43,261 nt of DNA from Streptomyces misionensis (GTDB taxonomy: Bacteria; Actinomycetota; Actinomycetes; Streptomycetales; Streptomycetaceae), in the NCBI RefSeq assembly GCF_007896895.1, contig NZ_VOGW01000199.1, forward strand, positions 55,566 to 98,826, given 5' to 3'. The notes beneath the pieces are model-generated. The model was not told where the DNA came from, did not search any database, and was given only the letters and a program-made list of their open reading frames with translations. Positions within the stretch are counted from its first letter, which is position 1. Every line of letters begins with the position of its first letter. A program made the position numbers and the translations under genes. Shown here in pieces: positions 31,396-38,954 of this stretch.

Positions 31396-31429
31396 GGAGC
31401 CGACCGTGTCAAAGGCCACAGTCGGCTCC
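31396..31429 (-). terminator. Terminator after cvnD1
   Basis: GGAGCCGAC (31396-31404) pairs with GTCGGCTCC (31421-31429) around a 16-nt loop, 45 bp past the cvnD1 stop codon. Confidence 0.7.
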
Positions 31430-31473
31430 TTCACCCCTACGACAACTGCCGTACGGGGCGTTGTACTTGAGTG

Positions 31474-32049
31474 TTACCTCAGCCGCGCCATCAGCGCGTG
31501 CTCCACCAGCGTGATCAACGCGCTCTTGGCGTCGGCGCGGTGGCGGGCGTCGGTGGTGATGATCGGGGTGTCGGGGCCGATCTGGAGCGCCTCGCGCACC
31601 TCGTCCGGCGTGTACGGCTGATGACCGTCGAAGCCGTTGAGCGCGATGACGAAGGGCAGGCCGCTGTTCTCGAAGTAGTCGACGGCGGGGAAGCAGTCGG
31701 CGAGCCTGCGGGTGTCGACGAGGACCACCGCGCCGATGGCGCCGCGGACGAGGTCGTCCCACATGAACCAGAAGCGGTCCTGTCCGGGGGTACCGAAGAG
31801 GTACAGGATGAGGTCCTGGTCCAGGGTGATGCGGCCGAAGTCCATGGCCACCGTGGTGGTGGTCTTGTCCCCGGTGTGGGTGAGGTCGTCGATGCCGGCC
31901 GACGCGGACGTCATGACGGCCTCTGTGCGCAGCGGGTTGATCTCCGAGACGGCGCCGACGAACGTGGTCTTGCCCACGCCGAAGCCGCCCGCCACCACGA
32001 TCTTCGCCGAGGTGGTGGCCCGGCCCGCGTCAGAGCTTGCGAAGTCCAC
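31474..32049 (-). CDS. cvnD1: Conservon GTPase-like protein CvnD (first conservon)
   Basis: A 191-aa small GTPase paralogue of the gene at 26176-26766: GGFGVGKTT Walker A, GTPGQDRF, and NGFD at the G4 position. It differs mostly in the N-terminal ~15 residues and in a few C-terminal residues (DGHQPYTPDEV, DAKSALITL). It begins at GTG 32049, overlapping cvnC1 by 20 nt, the same arrangement as in the other conservon. The central 365 bp (31643-32007) appears identical to cvnD2, silent sites included. Confidence 0.92.
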   Translation of the reverse strand: MDFASSDAGRATTSAKIVVAGGFGVGKTTFVGAVSEINPLRTEAVMTSASAGIDDLTHTGDKTTTTVAMDFGRITLDQDLILYLFGTPGQDRFWFMWDDLVRGAIGAVVLVDTRRLADCFPAVDYFENSGLPFVIALNGFDGHQPYTPDEVREALQIGPDTPIITTDARHRADAKSALITLVEHALMARLR

Positions 32050-32428
32050 TGAGCACCCTTTCGAGCAGCGTCACGTCCGGTGCGCCGCCGTTGTTCTCGT
32101 CGCCGCCCGGCTGGTGCACGGCGACCAGGCCGGCCTCGGCGAGGTCGGCCACCAGGATCCGAGCCACACCGAGCGGCATGTTCAGCAGCGCGGAGACCTC
32201 CGCCACCGACTTGACCTCACGGCACAGGTGGCAGATGCGCTGGTGCTCGGGGAGCAGGCCCATGAGCGCCGCCGGGTCGGCCGTCGTGCTGATCAGCGCC
32301 TCGATGGCGAGCTGGTAGCGCGGCCGGGTACGGCCGCCGGTCATGGCGTACGGCCGCACCAGCGGCTGGTCGCCCTCGTCACCGTACGGTTCCGCGTACG
32401 GATCGTGATGGGCGGTGGGCGGGGTCAT
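32030..32428 (-). CDS. cvnC1: Conservon DUF742 protein CvnC (first conservon)
   Basis: A 132-aa DUF742 protein (LVRPYAMTGGRTRPRYQLAI, HQRICHLCREVKSVAEVSALL, VTLLERVLSGLRKL). It has only a short N-terminal tail of ~30 residues in place of the long Pro/Gln tail of its paralogue. The ATG at 32428 is preferred: GGAGG is 5 nt upstream, and an in-frame start at 32464 would place that site inside the gene. A 111-nt gap separates it from cvnB1. Confidence 0.88.
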   Translation of the reverse strand: MTPPTAHHDPYAEPYGDEGDQPLVRPYAMTGGRTRPRYQLAIEALISTTADPAALMGLLPEHQRICHLCREVKSVAEVSALLNMPLGVARILVADLAEAGLVAVHQPGGDENNGGAPDVTLLERVLSGLRKL

Positions 32429-32539
32429 GGATCCTCCGGGCGGGACAGCAAGTCGGTCAGTCAAGCCGTCTGACGGGGCCGGTGGGGGGTTTGTGGCGGC
32501 CGGACGGTGTTTTCGTGAGGTGGGTGGTGCCGGGGCCGG

Positions 32540-32962
32540 TCAGTGGAGCAGACTGCCCTGTAGTTCGGCGCGCAGGTCGGGGGTGAGTACCGCCCCCGCG
32601 CGGTCGACGAGCAGTGCCATCTCGTAGCCGACGAGGCCGATGTCGCACTCCGGGTGGGCCAGTACCGCGAGGGACGAGCCGTCCGAGACGGACATCAGGA
32701 AGAGGAACCCCCGCTCCATCTCCACGACCGTCTGGGAGACGGTGCCGCCCTCGAAGATCCGGGACGCCCCGGCCGTCAGCGAGGTCAGCCCGGAGGCGAC
32801 GGCCGCCAGCTGGTCCGCGCGGTCCCGCGGGAAACCCTCGGACATCGCCAGCAGCAGGCCGTCGGCGGAGACCACCACCGTGTGGGACACCCCGGGGGTG
32901 TTGTCCACGAAGTTGGTGATCAACCAGTTCAGGTTCTGTGCCGCCTGGCTCATCGGACTCAA
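32540..32962 (-). CDS. cvnB1: Conservon roadblock/LC7 protein CvnB (first conservon)
   Basis: A 140-aa roadblock/LC7 protein, almost the same as the other CvnB (differences such as GGTVSQ for GGSVNQ). The start is TTG at 32962, 7 nt after AGGAG, mirroring the GTG of its paralogue; an ATG at 32953 is the alternative. The cvnA1 stop codon directly precedes it. The first ~45 bp of the coding region match cvnB2 exactly at DNA level. Confidence 0.92.
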   Translation of the reverse strand: MSPMSQAAQNLNWLITNFVDNTPGVSHTVVVSADGLLLAMSEGFPRDRADQLAAVASGLTSLTAGASRIFEGGTVSQTVVEMERGFLFLMSVSDGSSLAVLAHPECDIGLVGYEMALLVDRAGAVLTPDLRAELQGSLLH

Positions 32963-35900
32963 CTAACGCTCCTGCTGGTGAGTGGGGCTCGGGTGGCTGC
33001 CGGTCTGGCCGCTGCCGGCCTGACGGCCCTGGGCGATGCCCCGACGGAGATTGGTCAGCCGGCCGCGTACGTCGTCGGGCGCACGCGACACCTGCGGACC
33101 AGCCTGGTGCTGTTGCTGCTGAGCCGTGCCCGGGACCAGGTTGGCCTTGGGCACCCGGCGCGGCAGGCCGGAGGTGGTGACACCGCCCGAGGCGGGCTGG
33201 CGCACCCGCTCGGCCTGGCGCACGAGTTCGTCGTTCGGCGAGGTGCGCCAGGAGCCGGTGGTGTCGGCGGGGCGCTGCGGGTTCTGCGGCTGCTGCGCGG
33301 TGGTCGCGTCCTGCTGCTGGCCGCCGCCGTGGAACCAGTTGGTCTCCAGCGTGTCGAACAGCGGGGTACGGCCGTCCCCGGGACCGCTGGCCGGCGGCAG
33401 TGCCTCCGGCTGCTGACGGGCCGGGGCCTGCTGCGGGGCCGGCGGGCGCGGGGCGCCGAAGTCGTCGCGGGCCGGCGGCTGCGCGCGGTCGAACTGGCCG
33501 GTGTGCGCGGGGTCCGGCCGGCCGGGCAGCGCGTGCTGTCCGGTGCCGCCGTTGTCGAAGCCGCCGTCGTACTGCTGCGGGGCCGCGAACCGGCCGGTGT
33601 CCTGGGCGGGTTCCTCCGGCCGCGCGGGCGTGCCGAAGATGTCGGAGCGCACGAACGAGCCGTCGTCCTGCCGGCCGCCCGGACCGTCGTACCGGCCCGG
33701 CGCCTGCGCGGCGTCCGGGCGCGTGAACTGCCCGTTCTGGCGCGGAAGTTCGGCCTGCGGGAACTGGCCGGTGTCCCGGGGGAGCCCGGCCTGCGGGAAC
33801 TGGCCGGTGTGCTGCCCGGCGTCGGGAACCTGGTACTGACCGGTCTCCTCGGGCCGCTGGTACTGGCCCGTGTGCTGTCCGGCGTCGGGCCGCTGGTACT
33901 GCCCGGCGTCGGGAACCTGGTACTGGCCGGTCTCCCCGGGCCGCTGGTACTGGCCCGTGTCGTGCCCGCTGTCGGGCCGCTGGTACTGGCCGGTCTCGTG
34001 ACCGATGTCGGGCCGCTGGTACTGCCCGGTGTCGTGCGCCGCCTCCGGATGGCCGTACTGGCCGGCGTCGGGACGCGGGAACTGCCCGGTGTGCTGCGGG
34101 AGTTCGAACTGGCCGGTGCCCTGGGAGCCGGGGGTGCCGGGCAGCTCGGGGCGCGCGAACCCGCCCGTGGCGCCGGGACCCTGGGCGTCGATCCGGGGCA
34201 TCTCCGCGGTCGAGCCCGGCCCCTGCCGGTCGTCGATCCGCGGCATGGTCGCGGTGCCCGAGGGGTCCTGCTCGTCGTGGCCGCGCGGGGTGTCCAGCGA
34301 GGCCCGGCCGTCGTTCCAGTCCTGGGAGCGCCGGGCGTCACCGCCGGGCAGCTCGGCGCGCGGGCCGCCGCGGGCCGGCAGCTGGGGCTGGCGCCCCTGC
34401 TCGCCGGAGTCGGCGGAGCCGCGCCGCGGGCCGCGGGCGGAGAAGAGATCCTGCTGCGCCCCGGCCGGGTCGGCGGCCTGGAGGCCCTGCGCGGCACCCG
34501 GCGCCTGCGCGCCGAAGCCACCGGGGGCACCGGGCGCGCCGCGCTGCGGACCGCGCGGACCACCGGGGCCGTTCGGACGGCCGCCGCCCTGGCCGGTTCC
34601 GGGCAGCGCGGCCCGGGGACCCTGGCCGGCGCCGACCTGGCCGTGCGCGCCGGGGCCGGAACCGAGCAGCCCACCGCCCTGGCCGCCGCCGCCCGCGCCA
34701 CCGCGCCGGGCCGCCGCGGCACCCGCGGCCGCCTGCGCGGCGGCCGGACCGCCGCCTGCGCCGGGCCCGCCGGGCTTGCCGGGAGCCGGCTTCTTGCCGC
34801 CCTGGGCGACGTCCACCGGCAGCATGACCAGCGCGGTCGTGCCACCGGAGTCGGACGGGCGCAGCTGGATGCGGATGCCGTGCCGCTGGGACAGCCGGCC
34901 GACCACGAACAGGCCCATGCGGCGGGAGACGGAGACGTCCACGGTCGGCGGCGAGGCCAGCCGCTCGTTGATCGCGGCCAGGTCCTCGGGGGACAGGCCG
35001 ATACCGGTGTCGTGGATCTCGATCAGCACCCGGCCGTCGGGCAGCGCGTGACCGGTGACCTTGACCTTGGTCTGCGGGGAGGAGAACGAGGTGGCGTTCT
35101 CCAGCAGCTCGGCGAGCAGGTGCACGAGGTCGTTGACGACCCGGCCGGCGACCTCGGTCGTCGGCACGGAGGCCAGCTCGATGCGCTCGTACTGCTCCAC
35201 CTCGGAGGCGGCGGCGCGGAGCACGTCGACCAGCGGGACCGGGCGGGTCCAGCGGCGGCCGGGCTCCTCGCCGGCGAGGACGAGGAGGTTCTCGCCGTTA
35301 CGGCGCATACGGGTGGCGAGGTGGTCCAGCTTGAACAGCGAGGACAGCTGGTCCGGGTCGGCCTCGCGGGACTCCAGTTCGGAGATGAGCGACAGCTGAC
35401 GCTGGATCAGACCCTGGGAGCGGCGCGAGAGGTTGGTGAACATCGCGTTGACGTTGCCCCGCAGCAGGGCCTGCTCGGCGGCGAGGCGGACCGCCTCGCG
35501 GTGCACGTCGTCGAAGGCCGCGGCCACCTGGCCGATCTCGTCGCGGGAGTGCACACCGACCGACTCCACGGACGTGTCCACGTCCTGCGGGTCGGACTCG
35601 GACAGGTGCTTGACCAGCTCGGGCAGGCGTTCCTGGGCGACCTTGGTGGCGGTCTCCTGGAGCCGGCGCAGCGAACGGATCATGGAGCGGGCCACGACGA
35701 ACGCGCCGACCAGCGAGACACCGAGCACCAGCAGGATCAGCGCACCGGAGATGATGGCGTCGCGCTGGGTGGCGCTCTTGAGCTCGCGCGCCTTCTGCTC
35801 CATGTCCTCGAGCAGCGTGTGCTCGATCTTCTTCATCTGCTCGATCTTGGTCGAGCTGTCGTCCACCCAGTCGCGGTACGAGCGCGGGGGCAGGTCGGCG

Positions 35901-36970
35901 AGGCCGCCGCGCTGCTCGAAGGCGCGCTTGGCGTAGGTGTCCGCGGACTCGATCGTCGGGTTGCCCTCGTCGATCGGCTTGAGCAGTTCCTCGGCGTTCT
36001 GACTCGCGTAGATCTTGCGGAAGATGGCGAGTTCGGAGTTCTCGCTCTCGTACGCCGACTCGCCGTAGAGGCGGTCGTTCTCCGAGAGGTTGGCCTTGCT
36101 GTCGGTGGTCGAGGGCAGTGCGGCGGCGATGGTGGCGCGCTGCACGGACGCGTACTCCTTGGCGGTGGAGAACGCCGCCAGGGCGCGGGTGCGCGAGATC
36201 ATCTCCGGGTTGCTGGACGCCTCGGCCATGTCCTGGGACAGGTCGATCAGCTGGGTGATGAGCCGGTGGTAGGACTCGATCGTCTGCGAGGAGTTGGCCT
36301 TGGACTCGTAGGCGGACCGGCGGATCTTGGCCAGGTCGTCCAGCTGGTTGGCGAGACCCACCAGCGCGTCGCGCACGCCCTGCAACTGGCCGTTCTTGCT
36401 GGCCTCGTCGATCTGCTCGGAGGCGTCGAGGAAGTTGGCGCGGGCCCGGTCGGTCTTCTGCTGGTAGCCCTTGACCGTGTAGTCGCCGGCGCTGAGCCCG
36501 TGCGACAGGGGACCGGCGGACTGGTCGCGCTCCTCCTGGAGCGCGGCGGCCAGCTCGGTGGCCTGCTTGGTCATGTCCGTCAGCAGCTTCATGTTGTCGA
36601 GCTGCTGGATGTCGTTCAGGTTCTCGTTGATGCGCAGGGCGCCCAGCGAGGTCGCCGCGACCACGGGGAGGGCGAGCAGCGAGACCAGGCGGGTGGAGAT
36701 GCGCCAGTTACGCAGGGCCATGCGCGAGCCGGTGCCGGCGGGGGCCGATGCGGACTTCGCGGTCGGCGCGGGGCCCGCGGACTTCGGGGCGCCCTGGGCG
36801 GCGGGGGGGGCCGAGGCGCCGGGGCGGGTGCGCTCACCGCCGTCCTTGGACGGAGCCGGGCCCGGGTTCTGGGCGTGCTGGGGAGAGGCGCTGCCCTTGA
36901 TGGGGCCAGTCCCGTCGTGCGCCTCCGGCTCCGCCGAAGCGCTGCCATCCCTCTTGAAACGTCCCTGCAC
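32963..36970 (-). CDS. cvnA1: Conservon sensor-kinase-like protein CvnA (first conservon)
   Basis: A 1335-aa membrane protein. A Pro/Ala-rich cytoplasmic N-terminus (~85 aa) precedes TM1 (~94-113), an extracellular helical nitrate/nitrite-sensor-like domain, TM2 (AIISGALILLVLGVSLVGAF) and HAMP. The HATPase_c boxes are LLAELLENATSFS, DTGIGLSPEDL and GLFVVGRLSQRHGI. The ~500-residue C-terminal tail is disordered, Gly/Pro/Gln-rich, and includes at least 13 TGQ(Y/F)-type repeats. It ends with the same LPRRVPKANLV and RGRLTNLRRGI patches as its paralogue. The GTG at 36970 follows AGAGG at the same distance as in cvnA2; an in-frame longer start at 37306 has no support. Confidence 0.92.
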   Translation of the reverse strand: MQGRFKRDGSASAEPEAHDGTGPIKGSASPQHAQNPGPAPSKDGGERTRPGASAPPAAQGAPKSAGPAPTAKSASAPAGTGSRMALRNWRISTRLVSLLALPVVAATSLGALRINENLNDIQQLDNMKLLTDMTKQATELAAALQEERDQSAGPLSHGLSAGDYTVKGYQQKTDRARANFLDASEQIDEASKNGQLQGVRDALVGLANQLDDLAKIRRSAYESKANSSQTIESYHRLITQLIDLSQDMAEASSNPEMISRTRALAAFSTAKEYASVQRATIAAALPSTTDSKANLSENDRLYGESAYESENSELAIFRKIYASQNAEELLKPIDEGNPTIESADTYAKRAFEQRGGLADLPPRSYRDWVDDSSTKIEQMKKIEHTLLEDMEQKARELKSATQRDAIISGALILLVLGVSLVGAFVVARSMIRSLRRLQETATKVAQERLPELVKHLSESDPQDVDTSVESVGVHSRDEIGQVAAAFDDVHREAVRLAAEQALLRGNVNAMFTNLSRRSQGLIQRQLSLISELESREADPDQLSSLFKLDHLATRMRRNGENLLVLAGEEPGRRWTRPVPLVDVLRAAASEVEQYERIELASVPTTEVAGRVVNDLVHLLAELLENATSFSSPQTKVKVTGHALPDGRVLIEIHDTGIGLSPEDLAAINERLASPPTVDVSVSRRMGLFVVGRLSQRHGIRIQLRPSDSGGTTALVMLPVDVAQGGKKPAPGKPGGPGAGGGPAAAQAAAGAAAARRGGAGGGGQGGGLLGSGPGAHGQVGAGQGPRAALPGTGQGGGRPNGPGGPRGPQRGAPGAPGGFGAQAPGAAQGLQAADPAGAQQDLFSARGPRRGSADSGEQGRQPQLPARGGPRAELPGGDARRSQDWNDGRASLDTPRGHDEQDPSGTATMPRIDDRQGPGSTAEMPRIDAQGPGATGGFARPELPGTPGSQGTGQFELPQHTGQFPRPDAGQYGHPEAAHDTGQYQRPDIGHETGQYQRPDSGHDTGQYQRPGETGQYQVPDAGQYQRPDAGQHTGQYQRPEETGQYQVPDAGQHTGQFPQAGLPRDTGQFPQAELPRQNGQFTRPDAAQAPGRYDGPGGRQDDGSFVRSDIFGTPARPEEPAQDTGRFAAPQQYDGGFDNGGTGQHALPGRPDPAHTGQFDRAQPPARDDFGAPRPPAPQQAPARQQPEALPPASGPGDGRTPLFDTLETNWFHGGGQQQDATTAQQPQNPQRPADTTGSWRTSPNDELVRQAERVRQPASGGVTTSGLPRRVPKANLVPGTAQQQQHQAGPQVSRAPDDVRGRLTNLRRGIAQGRQAGSGQTGSHPSPTHQQER
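33715..34135 (-). repeat. Tandem TGQYQRPD-type coding repeats in CvnA1
   Basis: In the C-terminal tail, units such as TGQYQRPD, TGQYQVPDA and TGQFPQA recur at least 13 times in irregular 8-14-residue steps, with matching repeated DNA (CTGGTACTGGCC-type words on the plus strand). The repeat is absent from the paralogue, which has YQEAA repeats instead. Confidence 0.8.
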
Positions 36971-37553
36971 TAGCGTCGCAACCTCTGGACCAGGCGCCCC
37001 TCCGCGTGAACGGAGGAACACGGTGTCGGCGTCGTGGCGGGCGCCCTGAAAACGCCCCCCGGTGGTCTTGAGTGACCGGCGCTGGTTCCCCCTTGTCTCG
37101 CCGCCACTCGGCGCTGCGTTGCGCCCCCTGCGCGCCGGCTCGATCCCGCGGCGGTCCGTGGAATTCCAGCACAGTGCCGGATCTCCAACAAGGGCCGAGC
37201 GGCGAGCTGTGACAACTGTGACAAGGGGTGAGTGTCCGGTCACCAGTCGTGGAAGTCGATCTCTCCCATAACGGGCGTATCCCTGCGAGTCGCCGCCTGG
37301 TGGCACGTGTCTGAGTCGCCATGATCGGCAGCGGAATGGTGGCTTCCAGACCTCAATGTCCGTTTCGTTAGGGCGGGTTGTCGGCCGGAATTGACCGGTT
37401 TGCCCATGAGTTGGTGAGCAAAATCACACCAAGATCGAGGCCGGTTGGCGAGTTCGTCGGGGAATCGGATGTTTAGCCTGACGCTTTACATGAGGGACGT
37501 ATCTGTCACGCCGCTCTGGCACCCGCCGACACAGGACGAGGACCCGTACAACC
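36971..37553. promoter_or_regulatory. 583-bp divergent region between cvnA1 and small peptide gene
   Basis: No convincing gene on either strand. It falls in AT content relative to neighbours around 37330-37500, where both divergent promoters should be. No clear hairpin or operator was recognised, and no -35/-10 pair with good spacing could be fixed. Confidence 0.35.
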
Positions 37554-37748
37554 GTGAAGACGACGATGATGTTCCACAAGATAGCCAACCCGCGACGCAC
37601 GACCCTGGCGCACCTCAAGGACGCCGGCGAGCTGCAGACGCCGGCGCTGCCGGAGCAGTCCGTCGAACTCCCGGCCCAGACGGCCAACCCCCGTCGCACC
37701 ATCCTGGTCGACGTCCCCGAGCCCGCGGCGGCCCCGGCCGGCGAGTGA
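37554..37748 (+). CDS. Small 64-aa protein with internal ANPRRT repeat
   Basis: From GTG 37554, 10 nt after GAGGAC, the product reads MKTTMMFHKIANPRRTTL and later QTANPRRTILVDVPEP. The nine-residue element ANPRRT(T/I)L occurs twice, about 32 residues apart. It has no signal peptide or membrane segment. I do not recognise a family; it looks like a conserved Streptomyces small protein because it has a proper ribosome site and its own strong terminator. An ATG at 37566 (MMFHKI) is an alternative start. Confidence 0.65.
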   Translation: MKTTMMFHKIANPRRTTLAHLKDAGELQTPALPEQSVELPAQTANPRRTILVDVPEPAAAPAGE

Positions 37749-37776
37749 CCGGCACGCGCCCCGCGAAGGCGCCCGG

Positions 37777-37824
37777 CGCGGCCCGGAAGATCATCACCCA
37801 CTGATGATGATCTTCCGGGCCGCG
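37777..37824 (+). terminator. Strong terminator after the small peptide gene
   Basis: A 20-bp perfect stem: arms 37777-37796 and 37805-37824, rich in GGCCCGGAAGATCATCA and its complement, with an 8-nt loop, followed by CTCGTCTTTTCGG. Confidence 0.9.
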
Positions 37825-38168
37825 CTCGTCTTTTCGGCGGACCGGATCGGCCGGCCGGACGGCCGCACATGTTTTCCAGCGCATTCCCACCGCCGCGTTT
37901 ATCGGCGGCGCCGGCACGGGCCGCCGCGCCCTTCCGGGTCCCTGCCAGCAGACCGCGCGGGACGTCATCGCCGCAGGTCACAGGCCCGAGTGCCGTCCCG
38001 AGTCACGGCCCGGCCGCTCCCGGAAACACCGGAAACGGGAATTCCCGTTAAGCGCTTTACGGCGCCGGAAAAACACCTCGCCATGCGCTCCCGGCCGAAC
38101 GCCGGGCCGCCCGACCGGTTAACCTTGGGCGTCAGTACGCCGGTTCTCAGTGAGGGGCGCAAGCACCC
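37825..38168 (+). promoter_or_regulatory. 344-nt region before the FAH-family gene
   Basis: No gene seen. It has a short stem CCGCCG-CGTTTAT-CGGCGG near 37890, the dyad GTTAAGCGCTTTAC around 38050, and ACCGGTTAACC near 38115. The last of these lies about 50 nt before the start codon and may be part of the promoter. None can be assigned with confidence. Confidence 0.3.
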
Positions 38169-38954
38169 GTGCGCATCGCCAGGTTCTCCATCGACGGGAA
38201 CGTAGCCTTCGGCGCGGTCGAGGGCGACAAGCAGGACGAACTCGTCCTCGACATCATCAAGGGCATCCCCTTCGCCGACCACGAGCTGTCCGGGACGAAG
38301 GTGCCGCTGAGCAAGGTCAGGCTGCTCCCGCCGGTCCTCCCCAACAAGGTCGTGGCGTTCGGCCGCAACTACGCGGAACACGCGCGGGAGCTGGGCAACG
38401 AGGTGCCCGAGGCCCCGTTCGCCTTCTTCAAGCCGTCCACTTCGGTCGTCGGCCCCGGTGACGAGATCCGGTACCCCTCGTTCTCGCAGGAGCTGCACCA
38501 CGAGGCCGAGCTGGCCGTCGTCATCGGCCGCATGTGCCGCGAGGTGCCCCGCGAGCGCGTCAAGGACGTGATCTTCGGCTACACCTGCGCCAACGACGTC
38601 ACCGCCCGTGACGTCCAGCGCCGCGAGAAGCAGTGGGCCCGGGCCAAGGGCTTCGACAGCTCCTGCCCGCTCGGCCCCTGGGTGGAGACCGACCTGGACC
38701 TCGCCCGTGCCAACGACCTGACCGTGCAGCTCACCGTCAACGGCGAGCAGCGCCAGCTGGGCCGCACCAGCGAGATGATCCACCCCATCGAGGACCTGAT
38801 CGTCAACATCACCGAGGCCATGACGCTGCTGCCCGGCGACGTCATCCTCACCGGCACCCCGGCAGGGGTCGGCCCCCTCAACGTCGGCGACGAGGTCGCC
38901 GTCACCATCGAAGGCATCGGCACTCTCACCAACAAGGTTGTCAAGCGTGGCTAG
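38169..38954 (+). CDS. Fumarylacetoacetate hydrolase (FAH) family protein
   Basis: A 261-aa metal-dependent hydrolase/decarboxylase of the FAH superfamily. It contains VVAFGRNYAEHARELGN, the metal-ligand stretch HHEAELAVVIGR, FGYTCANDVTARDVQRR and GDVILTGTPAGVGPLNVGDEV. Members act on 2-oxo acids such as acylpyruvates, fumarylpyruvate or 2-hydroxyhepta-2,4-diene-1,7-dioate; the substrate is not predictable. The GTG at 38169 follows GAGGGG. The stop codon overlaps the gltX start by 8 nt, so it is translationally coupled to an essential gene, an arrangement I recall as conserved in Streptomyces. Confidence 0.88.
   Translation: MRIARFSIDGNVAFGAVEGDKQDELVLDIIKGIPFADHELSGTKVPLSKVRLLPPVLPNKVVAFGRNYAEHARELGNEVPEAPFAFFKPSTSVVGPGDEIRYPSFSQELHHEAELAVVIGRMCREVPRERVKDVIFGYTCANDVTARDVQRREKQWARAKGFDSSCPLGPWVETDLDLARANDLTVQLTVNGEQRQLGRTSEMIHPIEDLIVNITEAMTLLPGDVILTGTPAGVGPLNVGDEVAVTIEGIGTLTNKVVKRG

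Larger units (their letters stand above)
31097..31473 (-). promoter_or_regulatory. Intergenic region between the two conservons (377 nt)
   Basis: No gene seen. It holds two terminator-like hairpins after cvnD1 (described separately) and the promoter region of the downstream conservon between about 31100 and 31290. That AT-richer stretch contains GGTCATAAAG and GATAAAACGG on the plus strand, but no clear -35/-10 pair could be fixed. Confidence 0.4.

Noticed and set aside
31410..31470. Insertion sequence or att site next to the conservon junction
   Set aside because: No transposase, no target-site duplication and no integrase; the inverted repeats are ordinary terminators.
33715..34135. Non-coding tandem repeat array
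   Set aside because: The repeats keep the cvnA1 frame and encode a regular TGQ(Y/F) peptide pattern, so they are protein repeats.
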